Part shown: positions 42,914-53,151 of the stretch, piece after piece | Layout of the letters: the number at the start of each line of letters is the position of its first letter | Position numbering within the stretch: the stretch's first letter is position 1 | From: Phytophthora hibernalis | Lineage: Eukaryota > Oomycota > Peronosporomycetes > Peronosporales > Peronosporaceae | Assembly (NCBI GenBank): GCA_012656075.1 | Contig: JAAKBF010000171.1 | Coordinates: 1,054,001-1,118,000, forward strand | DNA length: 64,000 bases | Direction of reading: 5' to 3' | Program-made: the position numbers and the translations under genes | Notes under the pieces: model-generated | Database searches by the model: none | What the model was told of the DNA's origin: nothing | Seen by the model: the letters and a program-made list of their open reading frames with translations, nothing else

Positions 42914-45900
42914 ATGCCGCCGCGCCGCGTGACACGGAGCAAAGCGGAGGCGTTAATCAGCCGCCTAAAGGGGAGAACGGGCGAAGATCGAGAGCGGCTT
43001 ATACGCGAGCACGGTGCTTTTATCGGCGGTACAAGAGACCGCGACGCCGACTTCAGCGAGGAAGATAATCAGGCCATGCCGCCGATGTCCAGCAGACGGC
43101 CTCGCATGACGATGACTGTCCGCACTGACGCGGTTCCAAGCTACCAGAGGAAAGGCGCCTTGCCGAGTTTCTACGACCTGCTCGCAAAGACGCCACGACT
43201 GCTTGGGAAAGCGCCCGCAGCAGCGCTATATGCTGAAGAACTGGCGAAAGCTGCTGCCGAGGCCGAATCAGAGGACGATGATAAAGACGAGACCTACGAG
43301 GATGCCGCGGAGGAGATACAAAACGATGATGCTGAGTATGAGAGGGCTGCCACACCGCCTGCGACTCCACGAAACAAGGATCCCGCAAAGAAAAAGAGAT
43401 CGAAGGCCTTGCCGAAACAGGCGTCCAAATCGACGGGTAAGACAGCGCGTAAACGGATGCCTCTCAATAAAACGCGAGCTCCGAAGCGGGCTCCGAAGCG
43501 GGCGCGAACGGAAAATCCCTATGTTTCGGCAGCTGACGATGCAAGTGACGACGCAAGTGACGACGCAAGTACCAACGACATATTTGATCACAGTCTGGCG
43601 TCAGCTTGGATGCCACCGCTGGCACAGGAAACCCTGCCTCTTGCTCAAGAAACATCGCCATCGACGCCACCTCGGCTTCAGCTGCCAGGTACATACCCAT
43701 ATCATGGATATCAAGCATCGTGATTGTCGGATTTCTAACCACATGCTGTATATCTATCATGTTCAAGGTCTATTGATATGGCAACGTCTCCAGATATAAC
43801 TACGCGTTGTCCCGACCCGCTGCCGGTTGGAGATGATCCGTTGAATTCCGACTACGAAGGTTCTGATGCTGGTTCTGCCGAGTGGTATGAATAAATGGGT
43901 GTAGTTGTGACAGAAGATGGGACTACAGTATACAGCGACGATGAAAGTGAGTCTAGCGACTTGAACACTGAACCACTTCCTGAGGACCGTGAAGATTCTT
44001 CTGCTGCGAGTCTTGATGAACCCCTTCCCACTCAAATGGCTGTTCGATCGACAGCACGACCGCTACCCCGGACGGACGCGGGCCGTGTATCTGCTGCAGA
44101 GAAGAAGCGAGAACGTGAACGCTTGAAATACGTCATTGAGAACTGGCGTGCTATTGAAGGAGAAGATCTACTCAAGCTTGCGAAGGACGATACAGCCTTG
44201 AAGAAAATGCGCGTTGACGGATGGGAAACAGGTATCGTTCGTTTTCGGCCTGCCATAAGCATTTCACGTACTGATGTATGCTTGATAATACTGCATGTAG
44301 ATCCATCCAGATGTCCTGACACGGGTGAATTCCCTGGACTCTATGCGGGTGAATATGGGCCTACCCAGGAAGCACTTGGATGTGCAGAGTCCCCCTTGGA
44401 GATCTTTCTATTCTTTTTGCCGCGCGATTTCTGGATGGGCGTAGAACGTCAGACCAACCGATACTACAGCCAAGAGTTGGCTGGCCGTATGAACGCACGA
44501 TTCGAAGCACAAAGTGGAGAAAACACGTTGAGTCTGGACAAGATGATGGCGAACGAAAAACGTGTGGACAAACAAATTCGCGCTCACTAGATACTACAAT
44601 GTATTGGGCTTCTGTTAGCGCGTATGCTATGCCGGCACACGCACCGCCTTTCGGATCACTGGTCTACCACGTCGGTTGGCGCGATTCCTTCAGGCACTTT
44701 CGGACGATTCATGAAGCGCGAACGCTTCCAGCGCATCATGCGCAACCTGCATTTCTCGGACAATACGGCTCCTGCTGCAGCAACGGATAAGGCCTGGAAG
44801 GTGCGGCCAATCGTGGATACACTGCAGCGAACCTTCAGGAGCGGCTACCGGACGCCTCCTATCATCTCTTTCGATGAAGCCATGCTTCCCTCGCGAAACA
44901 GGTACAATCCCATGCGCCAGTTTATCAAGGACAAGCCACATCGCTGGGGGACCAAGCTGTTCATGTCGTCTTGTGCCATGACGGCGTATTGTCTGAGGTA
45001 GGGCAAGGCGAAACACGTCTGCTCTTTTGGCAGGCGTGTTTTTTTGGTTTGACAAGTCTCACATGCTGTATATGATGTCTGTGTACTTTTGATTTATGCT
45101 TGATTGCTCGACGTGCATTGGGTTCTGTTGTTCATGCTGTCTATTGCGCATGTGAAGAATGGAAGTTTACTGCGGGAAAAGATCTCAAGGGGACCCCTAC
45201 GATGAAGACGCTGCTGACGATAGCTCAGGCCCTGCTGCTACTCTGCGAAACATGAACGAAGTGCTCCCACCGAAAGAAGACGGCGTGTACTATGCGGTTG
45301 TTTCTGACCGCTTTTACACGTCAATTCAGAGCTCGCTGCAGCTTCTCGCGAGAAATGTGTACACGATGGGCACAATCCAAACCAGAAAGAAGGGCTTCCC
45401 GCCCATTCTCAAGCAAAAGAAAACAAAACGCCCTCGACATACCCCCGCGGCACCACCCAGCTCGTCGTGGCTAAGTCAGTGCCACAACTGAGTGCGATGG
45501 TATGGTTTGATAACACTATCGTCTACATGCTTGGCTCTGGAACCAGTACTGCGATGTCTACTTGTAGTAAGTTCTACAAAATGCTATGTCTTCAAGTATT
45601 GCGACTAATTTACGTTGATATCCTGTCAGTCCGTCGCGTGCCCCGCACACAAGGCCAAAGCGAGACAATCCCATGCCCTTCGGCCATGCGAGCGTACCAT
45701 CGCTGGATGGGAGGGTGGACGTTCACGACCAGCTCCGGCTGCAGCGCTACTCGCTGCAGATGTCACTACAGTTCCGCACGTACTACAAGAGTCTGGCGCT
45801 AGGGCTAATTCACATGGCAATTGTCAATAGCTTCATCATTTTTCGTGAAGCCTGCAAGATGCGTGGTGACCCCACGGCTGATCATGCTGGTTTCATCGCG

Positions 45901-46738
45901 CAACTACACGCGCAACTTTTGGAAGTGGGCGAGGCAGAATTCGCAGACACGGTACGAATGTCGATGTATGCTATTTCATGCTCTACTAACAATTACAGTG
46001 TGTGGTTGCTAGATGTACTCTTCTGGCCCTGTCACACCTAGGCAAAACGCTGACACCGCTACCAGCAGAAGCCACAAACTCGAGATGGACGATGAGTGGG
46101 TGGAGGTAATTGGAATTCGCAAACGGCGCCAGCGGCAGTACAAGGTATGCACTATCCGCAAGACCATTAGCACCAAGCGCCAGGTGACACGGTTTTACTG
46201 TCCAAAATGCAGCAAATGCTCCAAGCGGTAAGTCCATCAAGCTTGATATCCAACATGCTAACGCCAAACTCATGCTTGATATTATGTTAGTGTGCACTTG
46301 TGTGAGAAGGTGCGCCAAGGACACTACCCTAGTAATAATCTCATCTGCTACGCAATTTGGCACCAGCTTTGGCGCAACGGGACAGAGCGTCCCATGCCAC
46401 GCTGCGGTCGCGGCATCCAGATGAGAGCACCTGGAAAGAAGCAGGCAGATACTGACGAGGCGGACGAGGATGAAGAAGAAGATTACGGTAAGGGTCCGAG
46501 TGGTCCCCTTGCTGCTGGAGCTGGCAGCACGGAAGTTGATGGTAGTGAGGAGGAGGAAGACCTGTTGAGTGCTGAAGAGAAGGAGGAAGAGCGTGGCGAT
46601 GATGCACATGCGCACGCCGCCGCTGCCGAGGAGGAGGAGGACGCCGCTTCTGGGGTGAAGGAGTACGCGGCTGCGGAGGCGAAGGGGAACGCCACTGCAG
46701 AGGCGAAGGGGACGCCGCAACGGAGGAAGATCCCGTAA
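42914..46738 (+). pseudogene. PB2 transposase (DDE_Tnp_1_7), spliced, with stops
   Basis: ATG at 42914; exon 1 ends 43688, next exon from 43794, intron 44998-45157, intron near 45570-45631, and an intron starting GTAAGT at 46229. The N-terminal 260 residues are charged and Lys/Ala-rich; an acidic linker (VYSDDESESSDLN) follows; the catalytic core shows ISFDEAMLPSRNRYNPMRQF, VVSDRFYTSIQSSLQL and GRVDVHDQLRLQRYSL with the Asp residues in place; and the end has a zinc-binding FYCPKCSKCSKRVHLC and a long Glu-rich tail. In-frame stops TAA 43892-43894 and TAG 44588-44590 interrupt otherwise continuous sequence. Short frame breaks also occur around 45480 and 45650. Confidence 0.75.
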
Positions 46739-47103
46739 GCGCTCACGGGGAAGGAGGCGCCGTTGAACATGGAGAGGTGCCAAGTGTGGTGATACTCAGT
46801 AGGAACAGAAGCAGGGTAATTATGAGTAAGCGGTTAACAATGCTTGCATTTCACTCATTTTCTTTTCCAAAATCAATACTCAAATTACTATTCGCAGTCG
46901 TTTTGCACACGTCTAGCAACGAAGAAAAGTCACTCCAAGTAAAAGGGCCAAAACCACATCCGCTACATCGAGCGTGATGCTCGCAGATATCCCTGATGAC
47001 GCTTGATATGCACCATAATCGGTGCAGTTGATAAGACTTTGCTCCGAGATACGGATGGTGTTCTTTTTTCGCCAATACAAAATTCAAGTCTAGCCTTTCT
47101 TTA

Positions 47104-47125
47104 ACATGCTTGATATCAAGCATGT
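47104..47125. repeat. 22-bp perfect palindrome, subterminal right of PB2
   Basis: ACATGCTTGATATCAAGCAT plus GT, the same core as at 42712-42735, located about 50 bp from the right end of PB2. Confidence 0.75.
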
Positions 47126-47220
47126 GAAAAATAGTCCGTGCATCTGACATTTGACGTCGTACCGGGGTGGGGGTTAATAAATCCTCCTTACAACATCCAC
47201 CATCTCTTCGCTACAGCCAT

Positions 47221-48338
47221 GTCTGCTCCTCTCGTGAACGAATCAACTCAAGCGGAATTTGGTGACCAGGACAAGTTCTTCATTCCTGCACCTCCCCATT
47301 GGAGTACCCGTCTGCAGAAGAAGCGGAGGCTTCCATCCATTTGTAGACAAAAGCCAACAAGTACAACGTATCGCGTAAAAACGTTACATGTAATGACGGA
47401 GGGAAGTTCGTTATGTCTGTTCGCGTATGATCGATCTGGTAAACCGAAAAATACTCGAAAAATCAAGGACTCTGATCGGCAGCGGCCAATGGTTTCGGTG
47501 TTTCGACGTCAAATATATATGCAACAATGATAACATCGGACAAAGATTTTTCGTACACCCTAGAGACGTTGCCAACATGAAGAAAGCTTCACGTATCGAG
47601 CTACTTGCAACGCAGACGAGTACAAAGACCAAGTTCGTCCGTTGTTGAACTAATCAATATTGTCACTTTGGGTGCTTTGTTACGTCCACAGTCGAAGGAA
47701 CTCATGCGAAAATGAAATCATTTCTAGATAACTCACAAGGCGATCTAGTCACCGTCTTCGAGAGACTTCTTCCGTGGTGGATAAGAGCAGCAACGAGCAA
47801 CAGCGTATAAACAACAAAAGAAGAGTCTACGATCCCGCAGTTAATCCGCGATAACATCTATTCGGACGTAGTGAGCACCATTTCTGTGCATGCCCTAACA
47901 GAAACCGACAAGGTCTGGGAAATGGCGCACAAAATAGTAGTTCGTCGAATGGAGCAAAGTGTTTGTGACAGTGTACTACGTCGCATCCATGAACGCCCCT
48001 GTCTGCACGATATGATTCAAATTGTCGAATCAAATGGCGCCCTAAGCTATCCCGTGACAATTCGACAAACACTGGCAGATCAATGTTCCGGTAAGTAGAG
48101 TTCTCGATCCTGTTCCACGCAACAAAAAACCTCGGCTGCAATTACAGCCACAACCACATCGTGCAGGATACGGTAGGAACAGTACTCGCCGTGATCCGTC
48201 AGGGTTCGAATTGGTCGGCCAGGTGGAGATGATGTCTAGCGCAAGCACACCAGCAGTATCATTTCAGGAGCTGCTCGGACAAATCAATGATGAATTTGTG
48301 AATGCATTTCTACCACCCCGTACGGGGCTACGCTGAGC
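47221..48338 (+). CDS. Unknown protein encoded by the outer TIR element
   Basis: Starts MSAPLVNESTQAEFGDQDKF (ATG 47221), continues through a basic region (RLQKKRRLPSICRQ), a possible zinc or FLYWCH-like piece around GSGQWFRCFDVKYICNNDN, then MSTISVHALTETDKVWEMAH and a final segment STPAVSFQELLGQINDEF ending at a TGA at 48336-48338. The pieces lie in different frames and at least one intron (donor GTAAGTAG at about 48091) seems needed; the model is approximate. The middle piece recalls the N-terminal zinc region of Mutator-type transposases, but the catalytic part is absent. It could be an accessory gene or a trapped host fragment. Confidence 0.35.
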
Positions 48339-48562
48339 TACGTGAATTAGAGGATTAGATTTAACATACTTGACTGGCATCGACAATTTCATAACATTTG
48401 AAGTTTACGTCTTGATATTTGGAAGTTACCGTTGGTCCGTACTTGGGCGTCCACAGGTACATGTAGTTGAAGGAGAAGTTGAACTTGTTTGACCCTCTAC
48501 ACCAGCACTAACACCATGTGCTTTGGCTTTATCTGCTCGGGTGCTCCGGTGAGGGTACTCCC

Positions 48563-49069
48563 TTGCTCCTTATTCGCTCTAAGAATGATATGTCTTTCAT
48601 TGTGTCCACTGTTGTCCATTTGACTGAAAATATCAATTAAAAATGTCAATTTTAACATATCACTTTGGCGTTTTGTCCTTAATTCTAGGACAAACTTTCG
48701 AATGAACTTGCGTTGAGTAAGAGGTTTTAGCCGTGGATGCCTTCCTATTATATCTCTGTTTTAAAGACAATTTAAAAAACCATATTCAATGCATGCCATC
48801 ACAAAAGCATTCGATCCTGATCTACTACCTATTTTAATAACTGGTAAACTGTATTGGTAGGCACTGTGCCTCTGAAAGGTTAATAAAGGCAATAGGCAAA
48901 AATGCCTCAATTGTTGAACATTGGCAATGTGGATGATCTCTGCTTTTGGTTTCTCCGCTACATGTAAAACCTGCTCGCTGTTGTCTGCACAGCTTTACAG
49001 CTTTGGTGGCGACGAAGCGAGGAGGGAATTCGTTCATTGAGCGTATTGTACTTCGATTTTCTTCCTCGT
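48563..49069. other. AT-rich spacer between elements
   Basis: Low-complexity AT-rich sequence; no coding signal or recognised repeat. Confidence 0.4.
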
Positions 49070-49176
49070 AGGCATTGGTGTCAGGGAACAAACAAAAGTT
49101 ACATGCCCCGCGTGCTGAAAGATTACCAGACACTAATGGGCGATGTCGACGCACATGATCAACTGCGGCGACAAAG
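49070..49176 (+). pseudogene. PiggyBac transposase fragment
   Basis: One exon-sized piece reading KSYMPRVLKDYQTL, then MGDVDAHDQLRRQR, the box with the last catalytic Asp pair of PiggyBac transposases. It ends at GTAAGT, which is also the edge of a small inverted-repeat element. The expected continuation (YSSQL...) is found 1.5 kb away on the other strand. Confidence 0.7.
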
Positions 49177-49178
49177 GT

Positions 49179-49350
49179 AAGTACAGAGTTCCCCGGTAAA
49201 GGGAGAACCGTAATCAGTTATTTACCTTGCTGAATAGTACATTTGCCACAAAGCCTTGCTCTACCGCGATGCAAATCAGTTTGCAAATCTTTTAACCTGG
49301 AATAATTTATTGGTCCCACCTTTCTCCCTTTGCCGGGAAACTCTGTACTT
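49179..49350. repeat. Small element with 29-bp inverted ends
   Basis: Left end aagtacagagttccccgg and the reverse complement of 49322-49350 match over 29 bp with two differences. 172 bp in all, no coding; inserted at or beside the splice donor of the PiggyBac fragment. Confidence 0.7.
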
Positions 49351-49570
49351 CTATTGTGTATATACATTTTATCGCCCGCTCTAACCCCTTGAACGCGACC
49401 ATCCTCCAGCGCCGCAATCGGACTAAGAAAACGTGTATCTTCGGGTAAAGCTTGCATACAAAACTTTAGATGTTCTGGTAACATGTATCGTGGATAGGCA
49501 CGACAATAACCTACACCTTGAAATCTGGCGCCTCGCTTATCGTGTACGTTCATGATAGTGGACATGAATA

Positions 49571-49724
49571 CAGTGATCTGCTTCCTCAGCGAACACCCAA
49601 AACTAAATAACCTTTCAAATTGTATGTGCAGACAGAAAGGGTGACGATACAAAGAAGGCTTTCACATAAAATATACTTGCATTCTTTATATATATCAGGT
49701 GTTCGCTGAGGAAGCAGATTACTG
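49571..49724. mobile_element. MITE, Tc1/mariner type, TA target duplication
   Basis: 154 bp with 27-bp TIRs, CAGTGATCTGCTTCCTCAGC on the left and one mismatch on the right, flanked by TA at 49569-49570 and 49725-49726. Confidence 0.8.
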
Positions 49725-49989
49725 TACTGGTTGAAATGACATGTTATCGTCAAAACGTGTATGTGCTTGGGCAAAATCAGTCCGATCATGGAATAAAGAT
49801 TTGTCAATGAGTATCAGAGTCGTGCCAGCAAAGTCATAGTCGATACAGCAAAATACAGCCATGTTGACTGCTATATTGGAGCGAAGACAAGTACATGTAT
49901 GCAAAGCGACAAATGTTTAGTCCTTTGTCTCGGCTACACGCACTCGTTTGGGCCTCCTGCCATGGATTCCTCGTCCTATGCATGGCCAA

Positions 49990-50690
49990 TCGCGTCCTAC
50001 CAATACGCTACGCTTTCATCTTCGCCGCTCTCGCCGCGAGGCTCCTTTACAGGCACCCGCGCACGAATATTCCGTTTGCGCGCCAAACTCGGAAGCAATG
50101 TTCCGTTGCGCCAGACTTTATGCCACAGATCGAAGCACGTAATCGGGATCTCGTTGTGTTCACGCCGGGGCTTATCGCAGAGGAACACTCTCCACGCCTT
50201 CGGTTGTTTCGACGACGTCGTCAACTTGCAGTCGCTACAGTAGATAGATGAGTCGCCACCGCGTACATCATCAGTACTTTTAGCAAAGAGCAGACCTTGC
50301 AAACGCGAGTTCTCCGCTTTCGCCCAGTCTGGTTGTTCCCCGCTCGCCATTCATCGTTCTGCACCGTGTGTGCTGCGTCTGCTGAGGTCGCGAACGCGAC
50401 TTCGAGGGCTTGGCATTGGGGCATTCGTTGTTGAGAAGTCCAGTCCAGTCTTCGTCCTTCAGCTGACAGAGCTGCAAGTGCAGAGTCTTCAGAAATTTGG
50501 CATGCTTCATCTTGTGTTTTCCATCTGCAGCACTGCGAGCGTTGTACACAATGTATGCATTTATCACTGCGAAGTCAACCAGTCCGAGGAACAAGATTTT
50601 ATAATATTTCTTGTACTTGATCACTAGTTGCGAAGAGTATCTGCCACAATCAATACATACATGATTAGCCCCTTGAACGCGTGTGGACCG
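49990..50690 (-). pseudogene. PiggyBac transposase C-terminal fragment, reverse orientation
   Basis: Begins after an acceptor-like TTGTGGCAG with RYSSQLVIKYKKYYK, LFLGLVDFAVINAYIVYN and runs to the zinc-binding tail (TRVCKVCSLLK, then SIYCSDCKL and ITCFDLWHKVWRNGT) with at least one frame change near 50330. It is the exact next part of the protein whose end is at 49176, but on the opposite strand, so an inversion or two separate insertions must be assumed. Confidence 0.7.
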
Positions 50691-50705
50691 TACATGATAC
50701 ATGTA

Positions 50706-51747
50706 CAGTGCGCGCCAAATCATTAGGACCCCCGTTTTTGGGGTTGACTTTTCCGATATCTCAGCCTATAGACCGAGTTAGGAGCTGAGATTTATATATG
50801 GCTCTTTATTGGTAGTACGAAGGCGGTACATGTGTTAACAACCTGGGTTTCGAGTTTTCTGGTAGGGCTGCTATACAGACGGCCGCTTTCGGCTCCAACG
50901 ACAAAATAGTACCGTACCCTTTTATGACACAAAAACGCGGTTTTATGAGCAATACAAACTCTTATATTAAAAGAGTGATGGTCAAAACAATTCAGATGGA
51001 TGGAGGAATTTGCCGCTGCGAGAGCGCTAGAGTTCCCCGGAGTCTTTCATTTTGAATGGGCCGTGGCAAGGCCCTTAGCGACCAAGATCATTGGTGGATC
51101 GTCGGTCTGCACGACGGCGGTGTGCCTTGACTCCGAAGCGGGTCTTCCGTTCGGCGGCGAAGCAGTCTCCCTTCGCCGCTGCGCGCACTAAGAGGCGAAC
51201 CTCTCGCTCACTCAGTACTGGTTGCCTCCCTGCCCGCGGACGCTCACCGCCGTCGTCGCTCTGGGGCCCTCGCTCTTCCTTGATGGCCTTACGCACAGAC
51301 GTGCGGGATCGGTCGGTCTTCCTCGAAATCTCTCGAAGAGACACACCGCCGTCGTGCAGACCGACGATCCACCAATGCTCTTGGTCGCTAAGGGCCTTGC
51401 CACGGCCCATTCAAAAATGAAAGACTCCGGGGAACTCTAGCGCTCTCGCAGCGGCAAATTTCCTCCATCCATCTGAATTGTTTTGACCATCACTCTTTTA
51501 ATATAAGAGTTTGTATTGGGTTTCATAAAACCGCGTTTTGTGTCATAAAAGGGTACGGTACTATATTTTGTCGTTGAGCCGAAAGCGGCCGTCTGTATAG
51601 CAGCCCTACCAGAAAACTCGAAACCCAGGTTGTTACATGTACCGCCTTCACTACCAATAAAGAGCCCATATAAATCTCAGCTCTAACTCGGTCTATAGGC
51701 TGAGATATCGAAATCAACCCAAAAATCCTAATGATTGGCGCGCACTG
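50706..51747. mobile_element. Foldback mariner/Tc1 element with about 410-bp inverted arms
   Basis: TA target duplications at 50704-50705 and 51748-51749; ends CAGTGCGCGCCAAATCATTA and its complement. The left arm (50706-51124) and right arm (51342-51747) are inverted copies that include not just the TIR but also the 5' leader and the first codons of the transposase. The 217-bp middle holds the next part of the transposase from one copy only. Confidence 0.85.
51123..51410 (-). pseudogene. Mariner/Tc1 transposase N-terminal fragment
   Basis: Starts MGRGKALSDQEHWWIVGLHD and has a helix-turn-helix (GGVSLREISRKTDRSRTSVRK) then GRQPVLSEREVRLLVRAA, the second DNA-binding motif. It ends where the inverted left arm begins, so the catalytic DDE/D domain is entirely missing. 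The left arm carries the same first 22 codons on the plus strand from 51057. Cannot move on its own. Confidence 0.8.
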
Positions 51748-51993
51748 TAGCAGCAAATTATTAACTTGTACCGGTCCACGTTAAGCGTTTTGTACTTAAA
51801 TTTTGTATTGGACATACAAAACAAAAGTCCCCGAGGTGTAGGGGGATCCCCTTTCCCTCCCGACCCGCACTACCCTCCTGGTATAGATGGTACACGCTTC
51901 AAGTATACACTCATTGCTATTTACTTTCGAAGACTTCAGCCTCTCGCCACTCGTTCTCTCCTCTCAGTTTCAGAATCGCCGACTCGGTCTCAA

Positions 51994-52395
51994 ATGTCCT
52001 TCCAGGCGAGGTGGCGGGAGCTTACCAAGCTCGGCTGGAAAGCCAGCAAGCCCTCAGGTCTCTCGGATGACTTTACGTATGTAGTGCCCGGAAAGACGAA
52101 GAAGAATGGCGTTCGCGGTCAGGATTTCTTCGTCGGTGAAGAAGAATTGATGAAGCACTTGAACCGGATTGATCTCGGTAAGTTAGGTACCAATTGGTTT
52201 ATATCTGCTACGAATTTGACCGTAGTGATCATACGATGCTAAGCGGAGGCGTCACGGGGCAGCAAGGCATCGATCTGCCTTCAGCTGCTCAAGCAAGTAT
52301 CTCGCAACTGGATTCTGAAGAGAGCCCAGATGGGGAGTACACGTGGGCTTTCCGCATAGAAGAGAGCGAGTCGCCGCAAGCGCGTGACTGATAGA
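51994..52395 (+). pseudogene. PiggyBac-associated N-terminal domain fragment
   Basis: Exon 51994-52177 starts MSFQARWRELTKLGWKASKP and has DDFTYVVPGK and GQDFFVGEEELMKHL, the same domain as at 25170-25310 in PB1. GTAAGT at 52178 opens an intron to about 52225; the next piece (TMLSGGVTGQQGIDLPSA) ends in a TGA. It is very likely the 5' part of the PiggyBac gene that resumes at 55681, split by the Harbinger insertion. Confidence 0.6.
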
Positions 52396-52863
52396 CCTAA
52401 AGCGGCTTGTGAAATTAGCTCCATTTCACCACGTTTGAAGGCATTGTATGTACAAGTTTGTTGGAAAATTAATCCTGCATCATATATCGCAGTACTCCCG
52501 CTTCCAGCAGATGATATTAATAATATCAGGGCTCGGAAAATAAAATATAAAATTGTACTCGTTTCTCAGAAAAAAATACGTAACTGCAATACTGGCGACG
52601 GCAATAATACATATTGCAGTTATTGTTTCAATTTTTTGGTCGTTTTGGCCTTTGAATAGCGTTGGTTCCAAATGAGAATGGTCAAACTACGTAGTACTAA
52701 TTCATTACAAAGGAGAAATCTGCGCGAGCTGGATATTGGAATCATTAAATATGGAAATGAGTCAGTTGGCATGACAATGGGAAGAGATGGTAGTGTACAC
52801 ATATTTTACGGAAACCTTAGTTTGCCAATAATAAGTAATTCCGTCAATATAATACTATAGTTA
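52396..52863. other. Spacer before the Harbinger element
   Basis: AT-rich; short frames such as 52672-52860 have no motif. Presumably intron or internal sequence of the interrupted PiggyBac element, ending with the TTA target copy 52861-52863. Confidence 0.4.
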
Positions 52864-53009
52864 GAGCATCTCCAACGGTAGTTCAAAATACGCAGAATTG
52901 CGCAAAAATTGCGCAATTTCAACATTTGATGCCCCAACGGTGTATTGATAGGACCTCGAAAGTAACGCTAAAGTAAACACCTTAAATGGATGGCGCACTA
53001 CGGGATGAC

Positions 53010-53142
53010 GTACTGCAGGAGCGAGAGGCTTTCGGAAGACGTTGCAATTCACTTCACGCTTTGAAGTGAATAGACGCTCTCTATTCACTTCAAAGCATTT
53101 CGAATTGCAACGTCTTCCGAAAGCCTCGCGCTCCTGCAGTAC
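53010..53142. repeat. Near-perfect 133-bp hairpin inside Harbinger left region
   Basis: Arms of about 60 bp: gtactgcaggagcgagaggc through ttcacttca and its complement, ending gcctcgcgctcctgcagtac. It lies directly upstream of ORF1 at 53152, in its presumed promoter or 5' UTR. Could be a nested MITE. Confidence 0.8.
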
Positions 53143-53151
53143 ACCGCCAGA

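Larger units (their letters stand above)
42669..47173 (+). mobile_element. PiggyBac-type transposon PB2 with TTAA duplication
   Basis: 4505 bp bounded by TTAA at 42665-42668 and 47174-47177. Ends are CCCCCCGGTAC (left) and GTACCGGGGTGGGGG (right, inverted). Each end is followed inwards by a copy of the palindrome cacatgcttgatatcaagcatg. The single large gene inside is the transposase. This is the best-delimited autonomous-size element in the window. Confidence 0.8.
42441..48562. mobile_element. Outer TIR element, interrupted by PiggyBac PB2
   Basis: The left end (from 42441, and again 42495-42560) and the reverse complement of 48475-48562 share ccggagcaccc, gcag, aaagcc, cacatgg and agtgctggtg in the same order: diverged terminal inverted repeats of roughly 80-100 bp. 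Removing the inserted PB2 leaves an element of about 1.6 kb with the gene 47221-48338. Long TIRs suggest a Mutator-like element, but no transposase was recognised and no target duplication was found. Confidence 0.55.

Noticed and set aside
29628..44590. Possible genetic-code change with TAA/TAG read as glutamine
   Set aside because: Host genes end cleanly at TAA and TAG with normal family lengths (for example DRC8, GNAT and GH54 ends), so the stops inside elements are mutations or errors.
49218..49652. 144-codon minus-strand frame with a sensible look (VGYCRAYPRYMLPEHLKF)
   Set aside because: It crosses a small inverted-repeat element and part of a MITE, lacks a supported start and matches no family.
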